Position numbers and translations under genes: made by a program. From the NCBI RefSeq assembly GCF_003228315.1, contig NZ_CP029693.1:2427501-2491500 (forward strand): a stretch of DNA of 64,000 nt, written 5' to 3'. Position 1 is the stretch's first letter; every line of letters begins with the position of its first letter. The notes below the pieces were generated by a model. The model searched no databases. It was given only the letters and a program-made list of their open reading frames with translations, and was not told the DNA's origin. Shown here piece after piece: positions 9,701 to 17,971 of the stretch. This DNA is from Pseudomonas putida (GTDB lineage: Bacteria > Pseudomonadota > Gammaproteobacteria > Pseudomonadales > Pseudomonadaceae).

Positions 9701-10471
9701 TCAGAACCCAGGCGCAATCTGCCCTTTGTACCGAGTCAGAATGAACTGCCGCACATCATCGGAATTCAACGCCTTGGCCAGCTTCTGCAAGCCAGGGTCG
9801 TTGATGTTGTCCGGCCGGGCGACCAGGAATTCGACGTACAGGCTCTTGCCCTTCTCGACGATCAACGCACTGTTGGTGTCGATCCCCGCCTCCAGCGCGT
9901 AGTTCGCGAACACGAACGCCAAGTCCACTTGGCTCACCGAACGGGCCAGCAACGCGCCTTCCAGTTCACGGATTTTCAGATGCTTGGGGTTCTCGGCAAT
10001 GTCCCGCTGGGTGGCCAGGGTGTTGCTCGGATCCTTGAGCTTGATCAGCCCGGCCTCGTGCAACAGCACCAGCGCACGGCCGGTGTTCACCGGGTCGTTG
10101 GGGATCGATACCGTGGCGCCGTCCTTCAACTCGGAGATGTTTTTGATCTTGGTCGAGTAAGCACCGAACGGCTCGATGTGCACACCGACCACCGGCACCA
10201 GATCGGTGTGACGGGTCTTGTTGTAGTCATCCAGAAATGGCCGGTACTGGTAATAGTTGGCATCCAGGTTCTTCAACGCCAACTGCTGGTTGGGCTGGAT
10301 GAAATCGGTGAAGACCTTGATGTCCAGGTCCACGCCTTCCTTGGCCAGGGTCGGTTTGACGAATTCGAGAATCTCCGCGTGCGGCACCGGCGTGGCGCCG
10401 ACGGTGAGTTTTTCGTTGGCGTGAACACTTAACGAAATCAAGGCAGCCAGAACGGCCAATGTCTTTTTCAT
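9701..10471 (-). CDS. MetQ/NlpA-family ABC substrate-binding protein
   Basis: 256-residue periplasmic binding protein of the D-methionine type. MKKTLAVLAALISLSVHAN is a signal peptide without a lipobox cysteine, so unlike classical MetQ it is probably soluble in the periplasm. GATPVPHAEILEFVKPTL and later FTDFIQPNQQLALKNLDANY are family signatures. The ATG is fixed by AGGAGT upstream. It is the last gene of the sfnB-permease-binding protein operon, so the likely ligand is an organosulfur compound rather than methionine itself; this is inference from context. Confidence 0.85.
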   Translation of the reverse strand: MKKTLAVLAALISLSVHANEKLTVGATPVPHAEILEFVKPTLAKEGVDLDIKVFTDFIQPNQQLALKNLDANYYQYRPFLDDYNKTRHTDLVPVVGVHIEPFGAYSTKIKNISELKDGATVSIPNDPVNTGRALVLLHEAGLIKLKDPSNTLATQRDIAENPKHLKIRELEGALLARSVSQVDLAFVFANYALEAGIDTNSALIVEKGKSLYVEFLVARPDNINDPGLQKLAKALNSDDVRQFILTRYKGQIAPGF

Positions 10472-10551
10472 GCTGTACTCCTGGGCAGATTTAGATGGCC
10501 GTCGTGGGGCGGACGTGGGGCCGGACTTTTTCATTAAAAGGAATCGATTCT

Positions 10552-11217
10552 TCAGCGGTGGCTGTAGCGCGCCACCAGCCGGTCGCCGCTCATTTGCAGG
10601 GCCTGGACCAGCACCAGCAGCAACACCACGGTGACCACCATCACGTCGGTCTGGAATCGCTGATAGCCATAGCGGATGGCCAGATCGCCGAGGCCGCCAC
10701 CGCCGATCACCCCGGCCATCGCCGTGTAATCCACCAGCACGATGGCGGTCACAGTGATCGCCGCCAACAGCCCTCCCCGGGCTTCGGGCAACAGCGTGTA
10801 GCGGATGATTTGCCAGGTATTGGCGCCCATGGCCTGGGTCGCCTCCACCACCCCGCGATCGACTTCGCGCAAGGCGGTTTCCACCAGCCGCGCAAAGAAC
10901 GGCGTGCAACCCACCACCAGCGGCGGAATGGTCCCCGGCACCCCCAGCGAAGTGCCGACCAGCACGGTGGTCAGGGGAATCAGCACGATCAGCAGAATGA
11001 TGAACGGCAGCGAACGCAGCATGTTCACGATCACCGACAGCACCCGGTAAAGCCCGACGGCTTCATGCAGCTGGCGCTTGCCGGTGAGGAACAGCAGCAC
11101 GCCCAAAGGCAGCCCCAGCAGCACGGTAAAACCCAGGGCCGCGCCGAGCATGCTCAGGGTGTCGAGGCAGGCCTGGCCGATGTCCGCCCAATAAATGTTC
11201 TTGAACAATTCGGCCAT
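10552..11217 (-). CDS. MetI-type ABC transporter permease
   Basis: 221 residues, inner membrane, about five helices. The cytosolic EAA loop VEATQAMGANTWQIIRYTLLPEA, which contacts the ATPase, is intact, and the end YQRFQTDVMVVTVVLLLVLV is MetI-like. The ATG MAELFKNIYW starts 2 bases after the sfnB stop, so translation is probably coupled. No ATP-binding (MetN-like) gene is found in this operon or elsewhere in the window, so the permease must borrow one encoded elsewhere. Confidence 0.87.
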   Translation of the reverse strand: MAELFKNIYWADIGQACLDTLSMLGAALGFTVLLGLPLGVLLFLTGKRQLHEAVGLYRVLSVIVNMLRSLPFIILLIVLIPLTTVLVGTSLGVPGTIPPLVVGCTPFFARLVETALREVDRGVVEATQAMGANTWQIIRYTLLPEARGGLLAAITVTAIVLVDYTAMAGVIGGGGLGDLAIRYGYQRFQTDVMVVTVVLLLVLVQALQMSGDRLVARYSHR

Positions 11218-11219
11218 GA

Positions 11220-12443
11220 TCACGACCAGTCGTGGCGCGGCGGTTTCACGCCGTTGAGCAACCAGTTGCCGACCACGTGGTACTTCCAGCGCACAGGATC
11301 GTGCAGGGTATGCACCCGGGCGTTGCGCCAGTGGCGGTCGAGGTTGTGCTTCTTCAGGGTCGAACGGGTACCGCCGAGTTCGAACAGTTTGTTGGCCGCT
11401 TCGATGGCGATTTCGGTGGTCAGCACCTTGGCCTTGGCGACGGCCAAAGAAGCGTGGGCAACCGTGTCTTCGTCCGGTGCCGGGCGTGCCGCATCCAGCG
11501 CGCGCCCCGCCCGCTCCAGCAGGGCTTCGGCGGCCTCCAGGCGAATCTCCAGTCCGCCAACCGCAATGATGGTCAGCGGATCTTCGCTGGCCTTGTCCAC
11601 ACCCGCATCGATCCATGGCCGAGCGAACTCCCGGACGAAGGCGATGGTGTCGCGCAGCGCGGCGCGGGCGATGCCGGCGTCGATGGCGGCGGTGGTCAAC
11701 TGGGCGAACGGGCCGGCCAGGGTCGGGCTTTCATAAGAACGATAGGTCGGGAACAGATTGAAAGCCGGGATGTGCAGGTCATCGGCCAGCACCGTGCCGC
11801 TGGAGGTGGTGCGCTGGCCGATGCTGTCCCAATCGTCGACGACCACCAGTCCTCGAGTGCCGCGTTCGACGAAGGCCAGTTGGCCCTTTTGCTCTTCATC
11901 CAGTGCCAGCACCGCCAGCCAGTGGGCGTACAGCGAACCGGTACAGTAACCCTTGCGACCGTTGATCACATAACCGTCGCCATAACGGCGGATGGTCGCC
12001 TGGATGTCCTGCACATTTTTGCCGCCGGTTTCCGACAGGGCATTGGCAAAGCGATGGCCTTGCAGCGCCAGGGCGAAGAAATGCGCTTGCTGTTCGGGCG
12101 AGCCTTGCAGGCGAATGTCTTCCAGCAGGCAATAGTGGTTCTGCGGGATCTGCCCCAGGGACGGATCGGCCGCGGAGATGATCGCAATGACCTGCGCCAG
12201 GACCGCGTAAGACACCTGTGCACCGCCGAACTCCCTAGGCACGGTGATGCCCCACAGGCCACTGTTGGAATACAGATCGACGATCTCGGCGGGTACCTGG
12301 CGTGTACGGTCGCGTTCGGCGTCCTGTTCCAGCAGGACAGCAGCGACTTGCTCGGCGACGCGCAGCGCTTCGGCTTCGTCGGCGATGCGATGGGCGGCTG
12401 GCGGGTTGATCGGATAAACGGCAGATGGGGGCAAGGCAGACAT
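11220..12443 (-). CDS. sfnB: SfnB-type sulfur-acquisition acyl-CoA-dehydrogenase-fold oxidoreductase
   Basis: 407-residue flavoprotein of the acyl-CoA dehydrogenase/DszC-like fold: helical N-domain (about 20-130), beta-domain around NALSETGGKNVQDIQATIRR, and helical C-domain ending KYHVVGNWLLNGVKPPRHDW. Members close to SfnB are induced by sulfate starvation and are thought to act on organosulfur compounds with reduced flavin. The ATG at 12443 gives MSALPPSAVYP; the open frame continues 12 codons upstream without a ribosome site. It heads an operon with the ABC permease and binding protein, behind a sigma54-like promoter that SfnR would activate. Confidence 0.85.
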   Translation of the reverse strand: MSALPPSAVYPINPPAAHRIADEAEALRVAEQVAAVLLEQDAERDRTRQVPAEIVDLYSNSGLWGITVPREFGGAQVSYAVLAQVIAIISAADPSLGQIPQNHYCLLEDIRLQGSPEQQAHFFALALQGHRFANALSETGGKNVQDIQATIRRYGDGYVINGRKGYCTGSLYAHWLAVLALDEEQKGQLAFVERGTRGLVVVDDWDSIGQRTTSSGTVLADDLHIPAFNLFPTYRSYESPTLAGPFAQLTTAAIDAGIARAALRDTIAFVREFARPWIDAGVDKASEDPLTIIAVGGLEIRLEAAEALLERAGRALDAARPAPDEDTVAHASLAVAKAKVLTTEIAIEAANKLFELGGTRSTLKKHNLDRHWRNARVHTLHDPVRWKYHVVGNWLLNGVKPPRHDWS

Positions 12444-12479
12444 ACAGGACTCTCGATAACAGTGTTTATCAAGGGTCAT

Positions 12480-12496
12480 TGCAGCTTCTGTGCCTG
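12480..12496 (-). promoter_or_regulatory. sigma54 (-24/-12) promoter of sfnB operon
   Basis: On the - strand CAGGCACAGAAGCTGCA matches the sigma54 consensus (TGGCAC-N5-TTGCA) with exact GG-N10-GC spacing. The expected start site is near 12470, leaving a leader of about 27 bases to the sfnB ATG. A sigma54 activator of the right family (SfnR) is encoded 4 kb away. Confidence 0.7.
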
Positions 12497-12608
12497 GGTG
12501 CGTGGCGCCGTGTTTACGGGTGTTTCAGCGGTTTTTGCAAGTTTCGGCACTGCCGTAGCCGGGACAATCTGTTGCTTTGCTGTTGACTCACAAACACCGC
12601 AGTCCCCC

Positions 12609-12694
12609 TGTAGGAGCGGCCGCAGGCTGCGATCTTTTTGTGAACTCAATCCCTGCTGAAAGTCAAAATCAAAAGATCGCAGCCTGCTGTGCAG
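12609..12694. repeat. intergenic inverted repeat, 17-bp perfect arms
   Basis: GCAGGCTGCGATCTTTT at 12622-12638 is exactly inverted at 12671-12687, flanked by CTGTAGGAGCGG on the left and TGTGCAGG on the right. This is a second class of Pseudomonas repeat (CGCAGGCTGCGATC), different from the GCGAGCAGGCTCGC REPs. Confidence 0.7.
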
Positions 12695-12762
12695 GTTTAG
12701 CCAGCTTCTACACTTGTTCCGCTGGAGAGCGGTCTTCAACTCACAAAAAAGGGAGAAGCATA

Positions 12763-13221
12763 ATGAGCGTCAAACCGATTCCAGAGGGTTATCACAGCGT
12801 CACCCCGTACCTGGGCATCGCCAAGGCGGCCGAGGCCATCGAGTTCTACAAGAAAGCATTCGGCGCCGTTGAAGTCATGCGCCTGTCCATGCCCGACGGC
12901 GGCGTCGGCCACGCCGAACTGCGCATCGGCGACTGCCCGATCATGCTGGGCACGCCTTGCGATCAGGGGCCGCTGAGCAATCCGGACCAGTCGCCTTCCG
13001 TGGGCTTGCATCTATATGTGACCGATGTCGACAAGTCTTATAAGCAGGCGATTGCCGCCGGCGGCATCGTGGTGTCGGAGGTCAAGGATCAGTTCTATGG
13101 CGACCGTTCGGGGACCTTGAAAGATCCCTATGGCCATCTGTGGTTTCTGGCCACGCGCAAGGAGGATCTGACCCAGGAGCAGATTGAACAGCGGGCGAAG
13201 GAGATGTTTCAGCAAGGTTGA
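12763..13221 (+). CDS. VOC-family (PhnB/glyoxalase-like) protein
   Basis: 152 residues, vicinal-oxygen-chelate fold with two beta-alpha-beta-beta-beta modules: VTPYLGIAKAAEAIEFYKKAF in the first and LHLYVTDVDKSYKQAIAAG in the second, then DRSGTLKDPYGHLWFLATR. The start is set by GGGAGAAG 5 bases before the ATG. Such YaeR/PhnB-like proteins are often annotated as bleomycin-resistance/glyoxalase relatives, but the actual activity is not readable. The C-terminal helix QEQIEQRAKEMFQQ extends beyond the core fold. No operon partner is evident. Confidence 0.82.
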   Translation: MSVKPIPEGYHSVTPYLGIAKAAEAIEFYKKAFGAVEVMRLSMPDGGVGHAELRIGDCPIMLGTPCDQGPLSNPDQSPSVGLHLYVTDVDKSYKQAIAAGGIVVSEVKDQFYGDRSGTLKDPYGHLWFLATRKEDLTQEQIEQRAKEMFQQG

Positions 13222-13242
13222 GGCATTGAGTGTTTGGGCGGG

Positions 13243-13272
13243 CCTCTTCGCGAGCAATCCCGCTCCCACAGG
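13243..13272. repeat. REP singlet
   Basis: CCTCTTCGCGAGCAATCCCG followed by CTCCCACAGG: a single diverged REP unit immediately after the VOC gene. Confidence 0.6.
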
Positions 13273-13310
13273 TACTGCAACCCATCCAGACTGAAAAAGT
13301 CCGCTGACCA

Positions 13311-13424
13311 TCACCGGTTCAGCGGGCTTTCATTCCCGACTTCAACGATCACCGCCGCCAGCAATTGCACACCGGCCTCCGGGTCATTGAGCAGGTTCTC
13401 CAGGTCATTGAGGTTGGCTTTCAC
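13311..13424 (-). CDS. possible 37-residue ORF or gene remnant
   Basis: The frame behind the GNAT gene reads (from a GTG) MKANLNDLENLLNDPEAGVQ, then LLAAVIVEVGNESPLNR. This looks protein-like: a heptad-like leucine pattern, then a hydrophobic strand. The GTG has AAGG directly abutting it, which is a poor spacing, and the frame stays open further upstream into the GNAT 3' end. It could be a small gene, a remnant, or the original GNAT C-terminus displaced by a frameshift. I cannot decide between these. Confidence 0.3.
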   Translation of the reverse strand: MKANLNDLENLLNDPEAGVQLLAAVIVEVGNESPLNR

Positions 13425-13941
13425 CCCTTGAGGATTTAGACCCTGGGTGGGCTTTCGATGAAGGTGACGCCAGGCCTTTTTGCAGGGGAACAACCTCAAG
13501 CCCCGCGACCATGAATGCAACGGAACCGGGCTGGTAACCCAGATGCCGGTAGAACGGCTCGCTGGAGCGAGTGCAGTGGAGCCGCACCCGTTGCTGGCCC
13601 TGATTGATCAACCAGTCTTCAAGATCGCGCACCAGGGTCCGCCCGGCGCCACGGCGAAACGATTCCGGCTGCACGTAACAGAACGCCACCTTGCCGCAGA
13701 CCGAGGCCATGGCGACGCCGACAGGTTTGTTCTGCAACAAGGCGATATTCAGGTACAGCCGTGGGTCCGTGAGCCAGTGCCGGATATGCTCATCTGTCGT
13801 GTTGCAGGTCCAGGCGGCAAGGGTTTGCGGTTGGTTGCGGTGGTCACGAGCGCAACCAACGCGGATCGAACGCTCGATGATGCGGCTAATGATGCCGACA
13901 TCGGCGGGCGTGGCCTTGCAGGTTTGAATCGGGTTATCCAT
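13405..13941 (-). CDS. GNAT-family N-acetyltransferase
   Basis: 178 residues. An acetyl-CoA binding core is visible in VAFCYVQPESFRRGAGRTLV, where RRGAGRTL corresponds to the pyrophosphate loop Q/RxxGxG/A. The downstream SSEPFYRHLGYQPG is the usual beta-alpha-beta end of the fold. The last ~25 residues (LASPSSKAHPGSKSSRGESQ) look like low-complexity, non-domain sequence and overlap another open frame, so the C-terminus may be altered. Substrate unknown; monocistronic. Confidence 0.75.
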   Translation of the reverse strand: MDNPIQTCKATPADVGIISRIIERSIRVGCARDHRNQPQTLAAWTCNTTDEHIRHWLTDPRLYLNIALLQNKPVGVAMASVCGKVAFCYVQPESFRRGAGRTLVRDLEDWLINQGQQRVRLHCTRSSEPFYRHLGYQPGSVAFMVAGLEVVPLQKGLASPSSKAHPGSKSSRGESQPQ

Positions 13942-14077
13942 GGCGACGTTACCTCAATCCGTTGAGAGTGAGGAACGATAGTTCTGAGAGGTCCGGGCGG
14001 CCAATGCAGAGACGTTACCTCTGATGTGCCGCATTGATTCCCATGCAGGAGCTGCCGCAGGGTATGTGTAGAGCCTG

Positions 14078-15400
14078 TCAGGCCGGCTGCAACGGCATGG
14101 TCAGCTCAACCCGCAACCCATCCGGCCGGCTGTCGAAATGCAGGGTGCAACCACAGCGTTGAACGATGGCCTGGACAATCGCCAGACCCAGGCCGCAACC
14201 GGTGCTCTGACCATTGCGCCAGAAACGCTGGGTCAAATGCTGCAAGTCGTCCTCGGCAATCCCCGGCCCGTGATCGCGGACCACAAACTGCACACGATTA
14301 CCGGTGGTTTGCAGACTCAACTCCACCGGTCCGTCTCCGGGCGTATGGCGCAAAGCGTTGTCCAGCAGGTTGCGCAGCGCGGCAATCGACAGCACCGACG
14401 GCATTTTCACCGGTGCGTGGGAGAACCTGGCCGGGACGTTGAGCCTGATGCGCTGGCGATCGCCGCCGGCAGTGTCCTGGATCGCCAGTTTCGCCACCTG
14501 CTCGGCGCTGCATTGCACGCCGTCATCGAACGACAGACTGCCTTCGACCCGCGCCAGCAACAGCAATTGTTCCAGAGTCCGGTGCAGACGGTCGGCGCCC
14601 TCTTCGGCCCGGGCCAACGATTGATCGCGGGCCGCGCCCTCGGTCATCCGCGCCACTTGCAGATGGGTCTTGATCGCGGTCAACGGGCTGCGCAGTTCGT
14701 GGGCGGCATCACCGGTCAGCCGGCGCTCGCGCTCGATGGTCTTGCCGATGCGCTGGAACAGCTGGTTCTGCGTCTCGAGCAGAGGTTGCAGTTCGCTGGG
14801 CAACGGCTGGACCTGCAGCGGTTCGAGCGAGTCGGGACTGCGACGCATCAAGGCGTCGCGCATGCGATTGAGCGGCGCCAGCCCCTGGCCAATCCCCAGC
14901 CAGAGCAGGCACAGACATCCGAGTAACGCCACGCCTACTGGCACCGAAGCCGCCAGCAGGATCGACATGTTCAGGGCCTCGCGTTCGATCTGTCGATCCG
15001 CCGTGGTGATCCGCAGATCGCCACGGGCCAGGGTAAAACTGCGCCACGGCGCGCCATCGATCATCTGATCGTGGAAGCCCATTTTCTCCGCTTCCAGGGT
15101 TTGTCCCGGATCGCTGTGGCTGCGAGCGAGGATTTCCCCGCGCAACGAGCTGACCTGGCAAGCCATCCCCCCGGGAATATTGAGTTGTTCGGCACTGAAA
15201 TGCGTGCCCTCGCCCTTGCTTGGCAACGGCGGCAACTGCTCCATCAGCCCGGCGACCATTCGCGCCGACGCCACCAGACGCTGGTCGAGGGAAAACATCA
15301 TCTGATTGCGCAAATCGCTGAGCATCCAGGCCGCAGCCAGTGCCCAGATCAGCGCAAACGCGCCCCCGAGCACCAGGCTCAGGCGCAAACGCAGACTCAT
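14078..15400 (-). CDS. dsbS: sensor histidine kinase DsbS (copper-responsive Dsb regulator type)
   Basis: 440-residue inner-membrane kinase: TM1 at about 8-28, a periplasmic sensor of about 120 residues, TM2 near residues 145-165, HAMP, HisKA with the H-box GDAAHELRSPLTAIK, and HATPase with N-box LLDNALRHT and G-boxes DHGPGIAEDD and GCGLGLAI. The periplasmic part has a single Cys in GMACQVS (residue 81 from ATG, 82 if the adjacent upstream GTG is the start). I recall a periplasmic Cys as the copper-sensing residue of P. aeruginosa DsbS. It shares TGATG with the regulator stop, so translation is coupled, and it lies divergent from dsbD as in PA2480-PA2478. Confidence 0.82.
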   Translation of the reverse strand: MSLRLRLSLVLGGAFALIWALAAAWMLSDLRNQMMFSLDQRLVASARMVAGLMEQLPPLPSKGEGTHFSAEQLNIPGGMACQVSSLRGEILARSHSDPGQTLEAEKMGFHDQMIDGAPWRSFTLARGDLRITTADRQIEREALNMSILLAASVPVGVALLGCLCLLWLGIGQGLAPLNRMRDALMRRSPDSLEPLQVQPLPSELQPLLETQNQLFQRIGKTIERERRLTGDAAHELRSPLTAIKTHLQVARMTEGAARDQSLARAEEGADRLHRTLEQLLLLARVEGSLSFDDGVQCSAEQVAKLAIQDTAGGDRQRIRLNVPARFSHAPVKMPSVLSIAALRNLLDNALRHTPGDGPVELSLQTTGNRVQFVVRDHGPGIAEDDLQHLTQRFWRNGQSTGCGLGLAIVQAIVQRCGCTLHFDSRPDGLRVELTMPLQPA

Positions 15401-16080
15401 CACTTGGTTTGATCTCCCCCATCGGCCGGGCCCAGGCGATACCCCAGGCCGCGCACGGTCTCGACAATGCCATTGCCGAGTTTGCGCCGCAGATGATGGA
15501 TATGGACGTTGAGGGCGTTGCTCTCCAGCTCGTCATTAAAGCCGTAGACGCTGTCCTTGAGCTGCTCGCTGGACAACACGCGGCCGCGGTTATGCAGCAG
15601 GGCTTGCAACAGGGATTGTTCGCGACGGGAAAGGTCCACCGGCTGCCCGGCAAGAGTGGTTTCGCGACTGCTCGGGTCGTAGGTCAGGGCGCCGTGCTCG
15701 ATCAGGTTGACGCTGCGCCCCGCCACTCGTCGCAATAGAGTGTGCAGGCGCGCGGCCAGTTCGCGCAGGTCGAAAGGCTTGAGCAGGTAGTCATCGGCGC
15801 CGGCCTGCAAGCCGTCGACGCGGTCGGTGACCGAGTCCCGGGCCGTAAGGATCAGCACCGGCAGCTCCAGGCCGCTCTGGCGTAATTGTTGAAGCAACTT
15901 CAGGCCGTCTTCGTCAGGCAGGCCGAGGTCGAGTACCATCACGTCGAATTCCGCGACCTTGAGCATCGCCCGGGCCGCGGACGCCGTGGCCACGTGTTCA
16001 ACGGTCAGGCCCTGAGCGGTCAGGCCGGCGACGATGCCGCTGGCGATCAACTCATCGTCTTCGCAAACCAGTACGTGCAT
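15400..16080 (-). CDS. dsbR: OmpR-family response regulator DsbR (QseB/PmrA-like)
   Basis: 226 residues: receiver domain (1-115) with acidic pocket ED at 8-9, phospho-acceptor Asp in VMVLDLGLPDEDG and conserved Lys in DDYLLKPFDL; winged-helix DNA-binding domain with LSRREQSLLQALLHNRGRVL and the recognition helix ALNVHIHHLRRKLG. It belongs to the PmrA/QseB branch, which binds direct TTAA-type repeats; such a repeat lies between this gene and dsbD. First gene of the dsbRS unit, divergent from the disulfide genes it probably activates. Confidence 0.85.
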   Translation of the reverse strand: MHVLVCEDDELIASGIVAGLTAQGLTVEHVATASAARAMLKVAEFDVMVLDLGLPDEDGLKLLQQLRQSGLELPVLILTARDSVTDRVDGLQAGADDYLLKPFDLRELAARLHTLLRRVAGRSVNLIEHGALTYDPSSRETTLAGQPVDLSRREQSLLQALLHNRGRVLSSEQLKDSVYGFNDELESNALNVHIHHLRRKLGNGIVETVRGLGYRLGPADGGDQTK

Positions 16081-16169
16081 GGGGAGCCTCGTGTAAATAA
16101 CGCTGATTAGGCCGTTGACCGATTAAGCGGACATTATGCCGCAAGTCGCGCCATCACAAGGCCGCCAGG

Positions 16170-16186
16170 GTTAATCATCGGTTAAT
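16170..16186 (+). promoter_or_regulatory. PmrA/QseB-type direct repeat upstream of dsbD
   Basis: GTTAAT-CATCG-GTTAAT: two half sites with 11-base phasing, matching the PmrA-box layout (YTTAAK-N5-YTTAAK). It lies 49 bases before the dsbD ATG, inside the dsbR/dsbD divergent region. Probable DsbR operator. Confidence 0.6.
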
Positions 16187-16234
16187 CGACACCGCACATT
16201 GTTCACTTCACTTGCAAAGGAATAAGGCTTTTCC

Positions 16235-17971
16235 ATGCGTCATCTGCTTCTCCTCTTCGCTCTGCTGATATCGGGCCTGGCCCAGGCCGGGAGCAATCCG
16301 TTCGAAAGCAAACCTGACTTCCTCCCCGTCGCAAAAGCATTCGTTTTCACCTCCGAACGCCTCGAATCCGGCGAAATGCAGCTGTTCTGGCAAATTGCGG
16401 ACGGCTACTACCTGTATCAGAAGCGGCTGAAGTTCGATGGCCTGCCCGACGCCCAGCACCCGACGCTGCCGCAGGGTGAAGCCCACAGCGACGAGTTCTT
16501 CGGCGAACAGCAGGTGTATCGCCAGGGCCTGGAGCTGAAGATTCCCAAAGGCGCGACCGGCCAGATCAAGGTAGGTTTCCAGGGTTGCGCCGATGCCGGT
16601 TTGTGTTATCCCCCGCAGACGCAGGTCGTCGATCTGGGCGGTCAGGCTGATCTGCCAGCGACTGCCCAGGCACAGGATCAGGCCCTGGCCAGCAGCCTTG
16701 AGCAGCGTGCGCTGGGCTGGAGCCTGCTGGTGTTCTTCGGGCTTGGCCTTCTGCTGGCCTTCACCCCCTGTTCGTTGCCGATGCTGCCGATTCTGGCCGG
16801 ATTGATCGTCGGCAGTGGTGCCTCGCCCAAGCGCGGTTTCGCCCTGGCCGGCAGTTATGTGGTGAGCATGGCGCTGGTGTACGCGGCGATGGGTGTAGTG
16901 GCCGCGATGTTGGGCGCCAACCTGCAGGCACTGTTGCAAAACCCTTGGCTGCTGGGCAGTTTCGCGGCGATTTTCGTGCTGTTGGCCTTGCCCATGTTCG
17001 GCTACTTCGAACTGCAACTGCCGGTGGCCGTGCGTGACCGCCTGGAAAATGTCTCGCGCAATCAGCGCGGCGGCAGCCTGGTCGGCGCCGGCGTACTGGG
17101 CGCCTTGTCAGGGCTGCTGGTCGGCCCGTGCATGACCGCGCCGCTGGCCGGCGCGCTGCTCTACATCGCGCAAAGCGGCAATGCCCTGCACGGCGGGCTG
17201 ATTCTGTTCGCCTTGGGCATTGGTATTGGCATGCCGCTGTTGCTGCTGGTGACAGTCGGCAATCGGTTCCTGCCCAAACCCGGCGCGTGGATGAACCTGG
17301 TCAAGGGAATCTTCGGCTTCCTGTTCCTGGCAACCGCCTTGCTGTTGCTGCGCCCGGTACTGGATGAATCGCTGTGGGTCGGCTTGTGCGGTGCCTTGTT
17401 GTTGATCGCGGCCTATAGCGCCTGGAAGCAATCGGAAGGCTTTGGACGCATTGCCCATCTGTTCGGCGCCAGCTCGTTGTTGCTCGGCCTGTGGGGCAGC
17501 CTGCTGGTGATCGGTGCGGCGGGCGGCAGTGACGATCTGTTCAAGCCGCTCCAGGTATTCCGCGCCACCGGCACCGCCGTCGCCGCGACACCGACCGGGC
17601 ATGACGCCTTCACCACGATCAAGGATCCGGCGGCCCTGCAACGGGAACTCGACGCCGCGCAAGCGCAGGGTCAGTGGGTGCTGCTGGACTACTACGCCGA
17701 CTGGTGCGTGTCGTGCAAGGTCATGGAAAAGCAGGTGTTCGCCAAGGCCAATGTGCTGCAGGCCCTGAGCGACGTACGACTGCTGCGGTTGGATGTCACC
17801 GCCGACAATGCCGCCAGCCGCGAACTGCTGGGTCGTTATAAGGTACCGGGTCCGCCGAGCCTGCTGTGGGTCGGCACCGATGGCGTCGAACGTCGCAGCC
17901 AACGCATCACCGGCGAGGTCGATGCCGAGACGTTCCTGCAACGCTGGACCACCACCCGGGACGCCCGTTAA
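16235..17971 (+). CDS. dsbD: thiol:disulfide interchange protein DsbD
   Basis: 578-residue membrane reductase that passes cytosolic thioredoxin electrons to the periplasm. A signal peptide (1-18) is followed by the periplasmic alpha domain with its redox pair C118/C124 (GCADAGLCYPP), eight-helix beta domain with the Cys pair in FTPCSLPM (C178) and VGPCMTAPL, and the periplasmic thioredoxin-like gamma domain with WCVSC (C491/C494). All three redox pairs are intact. The stop overlaps the next start (TAATG). Corresponds in position to PA2478 (dsbD2). Confidence 0.92.
   Translation: MRHLLLLFALLISGLAQAGSNPFESKPDFLPVAKAFVFTSERLESGEMQLFWQIADGYYLYQKRLKFDGLPDAQHPTLPQGEAHSDEFFGEQQVYRQGLELKIPKGATGQIKVGFQGCADAGLCYPPQTQVVDLGGQADLPATAQAQDQALASSLEQRALGWSLLVFFGLGLLLAFTPCSLPMLPILAGLIVGSGASPKRGFALAGSYVVSMALVYAAMGVVAAMLGANLQALLQNPWLLGSFAAIFVLLALPMFGYFELQLPVAVRDRLENVSRNQRGGSLVGAGVLGALSGLLVGPCMTAPLAGALLYIAQSGNALHGGLILFALGIGIGMPLLLLVTVGNRFLPKPGAWMNLVKGIFGFLFLATALLLLRPVLDESLWVGLCGALLLIAAYSAWKQSEGFGRIAHLFGASSLLLGLWGSLLVIGAAGGSDDLFKPLQVFRATGTAVAATPTGHDAFTTIKDPAALQRELDAAQAQGQWVLLDYYADWCVSCKVMEKQVFAKANVLQALSDVRLLRLDVTADNAASRELLGRYKVPGPPSLLWVGTDGVERRSQRITGEVDAETFLQRWTTTRDAR

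Larger units (their letters stand above)
12444..12762. other. divergent intergenic region sfnB / VOC gene
   Basis: 319 bases holding a sigma54-type promoter reading toward sfnB, a 17-bp perfect inverted repeat (12622-12687), and the GGGAGAAG ribosome site of the VOC gene. No gene or RNA was recognised. Confidence 0.6.

Noticed and set aside
10472..12762. SAM or methionine riboswitch for the MetI/MetQ-like genes
   Set aside because: Leaders are too short and no riboswitch-like structure is visible; the sigma54 promoter explains control better.
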